Shown here in pieces: positions 56,280 through 64,000 of a stretch of DNA of 64,000 nucleotides. Made by a program: the position numbers and the translations under genes. The stretch covers positions 868,001-932,000 of the forward strand of contig NW_020194626.1 in the NCBI RefSeq assembly GCF_002865645.1. Reading direction: 5' to 3'. Below the pieces are notes generated by a model. It was not told the DNA's origin and did not search any database. It saw nothing but the letters and a program-made list of their open reading frames with translations. The first letter of the stretch is position 1, and each line of letters begins with the position of its first letter. Source of the stretch: Hyaloscypha bicolor E. Taxonomy: Eukaryota > Ascomycota > Leotiomycetes > Helotiales > Hyaloscyphaceae.

Positions 56280-59200
56280 GAGGAGTCCGAGTATCCCGTT
56301 AATATTTATAATAGAAGAGATATTCTCTTCCAGAAAGTAAAGAAAGAAGAGGGACCTGCCTTATTAAAGGCGGAGTTCTAAGAGTTATTTCGGAACCCAG
56401 AGGCTTTATATAAAGAGATTATTGAGCTAATTCTAAAGATATATAATATCCTTGCCTATAGTAAGAATTATCGGAATTAGCTAAGAGAAACTAAGCAAGC
56501 CTTATAAAAGAACGAAGCCATTATCGAGAAGCTTATTATATAGCCTACCGGAATAACTAGTTTCCCTGCTCTAGAAAATAAATACTTAGTTAAACTCCCT
56601 GACTTTCCTATTTTTAAAGATATAACTAAGAATAGTATTACTTTTAATAATTAGTTAGTTTAGATTAAGAATAAGCTTTATAGTAACTCTAATACTTATT
56701 AGATAGAGGACCTTAAGATTATTTATATATCCGGCTATATAGGTAGCTATATTTTTATACTAATCTTTTCCTATTTAAACTAGGATAGTTAATATATATA
56801 TAAAACTATTAGGGAACTATATATTTATCTAGAGAAGCTATATAGTAACCCGAATAAGAAATATAATACTCGGTAAGTATTTAAGAAGCTATTTATAAAG
56901 AAGGGCTAGACTTTTTAGGAGTTCTATATCCTATTCCTGAAATATATAGTAAACGGAAATATTAACTTATAGGACCTTAAGAATAACCTAAATAATAAGC
57001 TTACCTAGAAGCTCTAAGAGGCTATAGCTATATATTATAATAACCTGGCTATTTATATTATAGAGTTCATATAATACTATATTATAAATAACTAGTAAAT
57101 CCAAGCTTATTATAAAAAGAAAGAATAAATATCTAAAAAAGCTAATAAAGATATAAATAAGCTAAGCCCAGAAGGCACTTCTTATATAAAGCCCGCTCCT
57201 AAAACCCTAGTAATAAATAAGCCTATTACCCCAAAGCCCGGATTCTTAGATCTCAAGTATTATAATTATAATAGATTTAGTTATATATCTAGAAACTATT
57301 TAGAACCTAAAACAAAATATATAAAGTAAGTTTTAGTAGCCAAGCTAGTAATATTTACTATAAATAAGCTATCTAAAGATATAGAATAGGGAAATAAGAA
57401 TCCTTAAAGAAAGTCTTTTCTTTAGGGCTATATTATATAGATATAATAGAAGTTAATTTGAGCTAGTTACTAGGAAGTAAAGTATTTATATTTCCTTATA
57501 TAGTTAGTAATAATAAATTAGATATTAAGACTTCTTCTTTTATTAATACCGGAATAAATAAATATACTTTTATTAATTCCAAGTTTATAAGAATAATTAA
57601 ATAATTTCTAGATATTAAGCTTATTTAATTAGTATTACCCTATAATATAAGAGGGTTTAATAGTAAATAGGCCATACCTATTACTTATTATATTAAGCTT
57701 ATATTCTTAATTAATAGATAAAAGATCCTAGTATTTATACTAGTTATAAGGCTAGGCAAGTATAATATAATTTTGAAATAATAGTAGTTTATAAATACTA
57801 GTATCCTAATTAATTACAAGAATAAAAATTAATCTGGTTAGATAATTAGCCTAGAAAAAAGGGTTAAGATAAGATCCTAATTACTATATATAAGAACTTG
57901 GAATCTAGAAAAAGTAACTAGTACTAAGAAGATATAAATAAAAGAAATAAAGCTATAGTTATAAATAAGTTCTAGAGACTTTAGTTTATAAAAAGAAAAT
58001 CCTTTTATTTTTTTCCTAACCCGAACTCAAAAAGCCATATATAGTAAAAGAATTAAGCTTAATATTATAGAGAAATATAAGTAGCCTTAGGAAATATAAA
58101 AGTTTCTCTTAAGCTAAAAATAGAAATATTAAAATTATATTATCTAAAAAAAAGTTATAAAATCTAATTAAGGCCCTTAGTTAATATTATAGGTATTTTA
58201 CTAGCTACTTTCCAGATAAACCTATAAAAGAAAGAGAATCTTTTCTTTATAATATTATTTTTCGAGATTAATAAAAAGCTAGAATTATAATAAGAGAATA
58301 AGTTTATTCCGGGCAAATAATAGCCAGGAGAAATAAAGCTATAGTAGCTAGTAAGAGTCTTACTAGAGAAGTTTAAGGATTTTATAAATATCTTTTTAAA
58401 GGAAATATTAAATATTTTATTTCCGTATTAACTATATAATTATAAGATTCAGATTAATAATCCCGAAAGCCCAGAAAGCCTAGAGTATTTCCCGTTCTAT
58501 TAATAGTCGACTTATAAGCTATAGGAGATTAAGTACTTCTTTAAAGAGAACCTCTAATAGGGCTTTATTAAGCCAAGCTAGTCTCCTTTTATATTCCTAA
58601 TTCTCTTTATAAAAAAGACTAATAAAGCTCTTTAATTCTATATTAACTATTATAAGCTAAATAACTTAATATAAAAGAACTATTATCCTTTTTCTCTTAT
58701 TTACGAAATCCTTATATAGCTAGCTTAAGCTAAAGTCTATATAAAGCTAGATATTTAATAAGTGTTTTATTAGATCCAAATAGATCTAGAATTAGAAGAA
58801 CTTATAATATTCTATATAAGATATAGGGCCTATAAATATAAGATTCTTTAGGAAGGCCTAATTAATAGTTCTATTATATATTAGAAATATATAAATAATA
58901 TCCTCTTTAATTATCTTAATATCTTTTATATAGTTTACTTAAATAATATCCTAATTTATTTAGATAATTTCCTAAAATATAAAAACCATATATAAAAGGT
59001 TTTTTAGTAATTATAAAATACTGGCCTCTAAATAAATATTAAGAAATTAGAGTTTAAAGTTATTTATATAAAGTATTTAGGCTTTATTATCTTTACTAGA
59101 GGTATTAAAGTAAATCCAGATAAGATAATAGTTATTAAAAACTAGTAATTACTAAAGATAATTAAAGAAATATAAGATTTTCTAGGTTTTTATAACTTTT

Positions 59201-61540
59201 ATTAGTACTTTATTATAGAATATAGCTATATAGCAAAGCTTTTAATAGCTCTAATATATAAGAGAGTTCTATTTAAATAAATAGATTAGTATTAAGAAGG
59301 TTTTACTAAGCTAAAGTAAGCTATATTCTCGATACTAATTCTATATTATTATAACCCGAACTTCCTTACTATAGTTAAAACAGATATATTAAATAGAGTT
59401 ATAGCTAGTATTCTTTTATAATAAGATCTCTAGATAGGACTTTAGTATCCGGTAGTATTTTTCTATAAGACTATATAATTAGTAAAGCTAAATTATAATA
59501 TCTATAATAAAGAGATATTTATTATTATTCTCTTTTTAACTAAATAATAAGCGGAGCTAGAAGGCCTATAGAAGGTACCCTTTATAATTTATTTAGACTA
59601 CTAAGCCTTTAAGTACTTTATAACTATAAAGAAGCTTTTAGTAAAATAAGCTTATTAGGTAAAGTACTTTTCTTATTACTATTTTAAGCTTATATATTAG
59701 GTAAGTAAGTTAAATAAATAAGCAAATACCTTAAATAGGAAATATAAGAATATAACTACCTAGGATAAAATAATAATAGCCTACTAAACCCAAATTCTTC
59801 TCCTATAATAAAAGATTAATAATAATATTATACGGGATCTCTAGTTAGCCCTAATTAAGGCTTTTATAAGCCCGGCTTAGAAAGAAACTTAATATAATAG
59901 TATTTAGCTAGTAAATAAGCTATTAAGTAAGAACCGAAAGTTACCGGAGCTAGAAAAGCTATAGGATAAGATAAGAAACGAGAAGAAAAGTACTTGAATA
60001 CTATAAAATAGCCTCTTCTTATAATATAATAAACTATTTATATTTAATAGTATAATAATACCCGAGATATTCTTATATATTATTTTTATTTAAGAGATAT
60101 ATATATAGTTCCTAATAAAATATCTAGAATAAGCCAAGCTTTAATAGCTTTTTTAGGCCTGCTATTATTAGCTAGGCCAAGATATAGATATTAATTAGTA
60201 TAGGAATAACTACTATATCTACTAATAATCCTATATTTCTAGAAATAAGAAGTCAGGGCTCTTATATCTATTACTAGTTCCTAACTGCCCCTGGTAGTAT
60301 ATATTAGTAGATTTTAAAAAGTGCCTAGAGAGTAAGAATAAGTATAATATAGTAGTAATCTTTATTAATTATCTGGGCAAGTACCCTATTATAATTCCTA
60401 TCCGAGATATAGTAATAGCTAAAGAGTTAGTATTTCTATTTCTTACCTATATAGTTTACTAAGTTAGTATCCCGAAGACTATAGTATCTAATTAAGGCCC
60501 CTAGTTTATATTAGATTTCTGGAACAAGTTTTATAAGTATATTAGTATAAAGCTCAAGTTATTAACTACTAATTATCCCTAAACTAATAGCTAGATAGAG
60601 ATTATTAACTAGTATTTTAACTAATAGCTATATTTCTATATAAATTACTATTAGGATAATTGAAATAAATAGGTAATAATAATTAATTACTAATAGGTAG
60701 CTCTAGTCTATAAGACTATAGGCTAATCCCTATTTCTTATAGAAAAGGGCTATAAATTATAGATATTATTTAACTAGGAAACCTAAGTATAATCGGGTAT
60801 TCTAAAAAAAGAGCTAAATAGATAGGAGATAAAGGCCCTAGTAATATAGCTTTATAAATTATAGTAAAAGATATAGGAGAATATAATATAAATATAAGAA
60901 TACTATATTACTTAAGCTAATAAATACTACTAACTAGTAGATTTTAGAATAGGAGATAAAATATAAATTACTATTAAATATTAGAAGAATAATTATCCGA
61001 GCTATAAGCTAGCTTACTAAATAGAAGAACTATATAAAATCCTGGAATAAGTAGGATATTTCTTTAGGCTTAAGCTTTTGGAATTAATAAGAATATATCC
61101 GGTATTTTATATAGAGAAGCTATATAAAGACCCAGGTAATTTTCTTTCCAGATAAGTAAATCCGGAGCCTTTATTATTAGAACTATAAGATAGGGAAACG
61201 GAATATAAAATTTAAGAAATATAAATAGTAAAACTATTTTATAGAAAGCTAAAATACCGAGTCTAGTAAAAAGAATAAGACCCAGATCCGGAATAATATC
61301 CTACTTTCTTATTAAGTAATAGTACCCTAGCTCTTTAGAGCTTTTATAATAAGAACCCTAAATAGCTAGGACTGTCCTAGAATCTCCCCTATTAGTTAAA
61401 CTATACCAAGAATAATATATTACTAGAACTATATAATATAAACAGAAATCCTTTAAAGTTATATATAAAAGGCCCTAGCCTTTAATATATAACTTGTAAC
61501 TTGGAAATTTAATAGAGATTTTCGAAGCTCGGGAATGAGC
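56280..61540 (+). pseudogene. gag-pol of the Ty3/Gypsy element, many stops
   Basis: Gag-like sequence occupies about 56340-57080 (LPDFPIFKD and downstream helices). A former CCHC knuckle lies near 57257-57300 with its cysteines now Tyr. The reverse transcriptase active site reads VYLNN at 58933-58947 where the family has a double aspartate, so both were lost by G-to-A. RNase H-like sequence is near 59350-59450. Integrase-core similarity spans about 60290-60640 (VFLFLTYIVY, TIVSN, FILDFWNKFYKYI). The catalytic losses and dozens of TAA and TAG codons show it is inactive. Confidence 0.8.
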
Positions 61541-61562
61541 TTACTTTAAGGAAAAGAAGTAA

Positions 61563-61823
61563 TATTATAGTTATTATAATATATGGTACTAGTAGGGGTT
61601 AAACTAGAGCTAGAGAAGTATCTAGTATTTAAGTAAGATATTTATAGTTACCTAATTATTACATATAACTCTGAGCTTAAGCTAGTATATAGGCCCGTAT
61701 ATAGCTTGCAATTATTTAGATCCGAGGCTTTTTCGAGATCCTCTTTTCTCTTTAGCTTTGAATTATTGAAATAGAAATAGTCTAACTATATTTTTTAGGC
61801 CCTAGATCTTATACTTGTAATAT
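61563..61823 (+). repeat. 3' LTR
   Basis: Aligns over its full length with 55696-55955. Differences visible by eye are C-to-T or G-to-A relative to the 5' LTR. It ends GTAATA and is followed by the TTATT duplication. Confidence 0.8.
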
Positions 61824-61828
61824 TATTT
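61824..61828. repeat. Target-site duplication, 3' side of the LTR element
   Basis: TTATT is the partner of TTATC at 55691-55695. After it the right transposon copy resumes (matching the left copy around AATAAAATTAGTA). Confidence 0.7.
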
Positions 61829-62296
61829 CTTTTCTGGGTCAAATCTAATAAAATTAGTAAATAATATATTAATATTAGGAATTAAATAAATAAATATATA
61901 TTTTTACCCTAAGCTTCCTAATAGAAATTATTATATAATTACTTTAAATATTTAAGCTTAATCTACTATTTCCTCTTATATACTTCTATTTTAAGAACTT
62001 TCTCTAAAAGATCTATATTCGGGAAGTAATAAAAAGAATAGGAATTAGCTAAGATATTAATTCCTTAATCTCTTAATAATTAAATAATAGTATTTTAAAG
62101 TTGGATTTAACTAAAAAATAATATATTATCTAATATAATAATTAGTATAGGAGTAATAGGAGCCAGAGAAGAAATAGTAGGATTAATTATACTATATAGT
62201 AAATACTTTATTATAGAAAGAAAATATAGTATTTCTTATATAAAATAAGAGTTCTATAGATTAATATTATCTATTATAAATATTTAAGAATAAAAG

Positions 62297-63060
62297 AATA
62301 AGAATTTAATTTATAATTAAATATTAGAAAGAAAGTATAACTAATAAATTTAGTAGTTTAGTAAATAGTAATATAAAGATAATTAGTAGAATAGAACTAT
62401 AATATATTAATATTATTTTAATTTTTTAGCCTATATTCTTATAACTTTTTCCCTAAAGAATTTATATACTAGAGACCTATTTTAAAAATTATTAATAGTA
62501 GTATATTACTAATATATAAAAAGAAATAAATATAAGAACTATAAGAAATATCTTTTAGTATAAATTAAAATTAGATTTATTTTATTTATTTCTAGTATTA
62601 TTATTACTTAAAATATAATTTTCTATATTAGAGGCAATAGAATATTAAATAAAAGGCTATAGGAATTAAGAGAAAAAAATTAAATTTCATATATTAAAAT
62701 ATAACTCTTATTATTTTTACTAAATATATCTTATAATTACTTTAAAAGTTTATAAGAACTATTAATTTAATAAAGCTAGTATTAATAAAGAATTTGATCT
62801 ATATTATAAAGTTCTTATTACTAAAATAATAAGTTAATAAAATAATTATAAGAGATATAGAAATTAAAAAAATAGAAATCGATTTTCTAAAGAAGCAAAT
62901 TATATAATCTTTTAATATTAAATTAGAAATAAATTACCTATAACTATATAAATTTAACTTATTAAACAGATTACTATTAATTTCTATATTTAATTACTTT
63001 AGTAAATATTAATATTTTTAGCTAATTCTTTCTTTAAAATATATATTAATATATTTTTAT
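62297..63060. other. Spacer between genes B and A in the right transposon copy
   Basis: The counterpart of 2198-2961. Extremely AT-rich; no open frame; nothing else recognised. Confidence 0.55.
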
Positions 63061-64000
63061 TTAATTTCTCTAATACTAGGCAAACCGTCTAATATTTATA
63101 GGAGAAATTTCTAGATTATCTTTCTTCTTTATTTTAGGCTCAGATATATATTTATTTTTTATAAACTACTTATACTCTTGGCTATTTATAACCCAATTAC
63201 TATTTATTCTATTAAAAGTAATACTATCTATAGTAAATCTAGTACTTCCTATATTATTTTTAATCTCTGTTTTATTATTAGAGCTAATATAGATAAGATC
63301 TTTATCTCTATAACTAGTATCTCTCTCTTTATTAATAAACTAAATACTATCTTAATTATTATAATTCTTTAGCCTTGCCTTCTCTAATACTATAGCTACC
63401 TCTAGTAATAGATTCTAATTATATATATCCTTAGGTATTAATAAAAGCCCTAGCTTTAGATAAGTATTCTTTATATTAATTAGGTAGTCGGTAATTAATT
63501 CCCTTAAATATATATAGGTATTTAAGTAGTTTATTTCTTTATTTGAATTATATATAGACTCTATAATTAGAAATATAAAGCTAGTATTCTTAAGTTCTTA
63601 CTTATATTATTTAAGTATAACTTCCGGTAAATATATATCTTTATTATAGCTAGTATATCCTTTATATAGCTCGTTTAGTTTATTAATATTAATAGAAATA
63701 CTATAGTCTCTAATCCTCTTTTATTCTAAAAATATATAGTTCTAGAAGAATTAGCTAGAAATAATATATAAATAATTAGGCTATTTCCTAATTAAATAAA
63801 TATTCTAAACCCGGATAAACTTCTTAGTTTATTCTCGTATAATAGGCAAATAGATAAAAAGCATAGCTATATAATTAGGGAGAAGTTTATAAGAATAAAG
63901 CCTTTAAAAGTATAATTACTTAAAAAATATCTTCTATTTATTTAGTATACCCTATATAATATTAGCTAATTAAATTAGTCTTTATAGAATTAGACTAAAT
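63061..64000 (-). pseudogene. Gene A (integrase-type transposase) of the right copy, C-terminal part
   Basis: The minus-strand counterpart of about 1258-2197. The acidic C-terminal part and the TYLPEV-like region can be followed by position. The codons are saturated with C-to-T and G-to-A changes and stops. The catalytic core would lie beyond 64000. Confidence 0.7.

Larger units (their letters stand above)
55696..61823 (+). mobile_element. Ty3/Gypsy LTR retrotransposon nested in the right transposon copy, RIP-degraded
   Basis: The element is 6128 bases with LTRs of about 260 bases at each end, a 5-base target duplication and a purine tract (AAGGAAAAGAAG, 61548-61559) just before the 3' LTR. 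The internal order is gag, zinc knuckle, protease region, reverse transcriptase, RNase H, integrase. Reverse transcriptase preceding integrase is the Ty3/Gypsy arrangement. Every domain is riddled with stops. The insertion is younger than the host transposon copy, since it interrupts it. Confidence 0.88.
54430..62296 (-). pseudogene. Gene B of the right transposon copy, split by the LTR element
   Basis: The counterpart of 2962-4706. The basic C-terminal part is recognisable at 54430-54560 and the proline-repeat region near 54710 is shorter than in the left copy. The rest runs to 55695 and resumes at 61824 after the insertion. Many stops arose by C-to-T and G-to-A changes. The insertion point corresponds to about 3410 in the left copy, where the sequence reads TTACC on the matching strand. 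Not functional. Confidence 0.7.
54259..64000 (-). mobile_element. Right copy of the two-gene DDE-integrase transposon, inverted and heavily mutated
   Basis: Read on the minus strand this is the same element as 1-4870: terminus, gene B, spacer, gene A. Landmarks pair as left 4870 with 54259, 4706 with about 54430, and 2080 with 63178. The extra 6.1 kb is the nested LTR retrotransposon. Sequence differences from the left copy are overwhelmingly C-to-T and G-to-A, and base composition is very AT-rich. A 64-codon frame at 63178-63372 is the mutated match of the left copy's 1886-2080 antisense frame. The far end is outside the window. Confidence 0.85.

Noticed and set aside
1..64000. Secondary-metabolite or toxin cluster
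   Set aside because: No synthase, terpene cyclase, cytochrome P450 or toxin-like gene was seen. The regulator has no pathway genes beside it.
1..64000. tRNA or rRNA genes
   Set aside because: No cloverleaf-like A and B box pairs or rRNA sequence were noticed by eye. A tRNA scan would settle it.

Overview
The window looks like nuclear DNA of a filamentous ascomycete (Pezizomycotina). The genes carry short introns of about 45-80 bases with GTRAGT-type donors and CTRAC-like branch points. Typical fungal families are present: a Zn2Cys6 regulator, a Ric1-type protein, a chitin deacetylase and a GPI-type wall protein. The repeats at both margins carry C-to-T and G-to-A transitions of the kind left by repeat-induced point mutation (RIP). 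A Leotiomycetes-like species is only a guess.

Layout. Bases 1-4870 hold a damaged DNA transposon with two + strand genes: gene A, a DDE integrase-type transposase, and gene B, an unrecognised partner with a proline-rich, basic tail. Bases 5022-54094 form a gene-dense island. Bases 54259-64000 hold a second, much more degraded copy of the same transposon in inverted orientation. A 6.1-kb Ty3/Gypsy LTR retrotransposon (55696-61823) sits inside the second copy's gene B. The two transposon copies point the same 20-base terminus at the island.

The island, left to right: an SVIP-like p97-binding small protein; PRP5 spliceosomal helicase (-); a mitochondrial HMG-box protein; a ferric reductase with a perfect SreA-type iron GATA site upstream; an aldo-keto reductase pseudogene (-); a PAP2 lipid phosphatase; a GPI-type secreted protein; a chitin deacetylase with three CBM18 modules; a decayed unknown gene (-); casein kinase II beta (-); RIC1 (-); the THO subunit TEX1/THOC3; a Zn2Cys6 regulator; mitochondrial ribosomal protein uL2m (-); a B-type cyclin; V-ATPase subunit H; the glycine cleavage T-protein; a perfect 35-copy GAGTA array next to an AT-rich block; an unknown coiled-coil protein (-); and a ferroportin homologue (-).

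Most of the island is housekeeping and there is no obvious secondary-metabolite cluster. Two iron genes (ferric reductase and ferroportin) lie about 38 kb apart and are not an operon or a tight cluster. Several pairs are head-to-head and may share promoters: PRP5/HMG, RIC1/TEX1 and uL2m/cyclin B. The exon models given keep the reading frame at every junction except where stated; all were built by eye, without alignments or RNA data.
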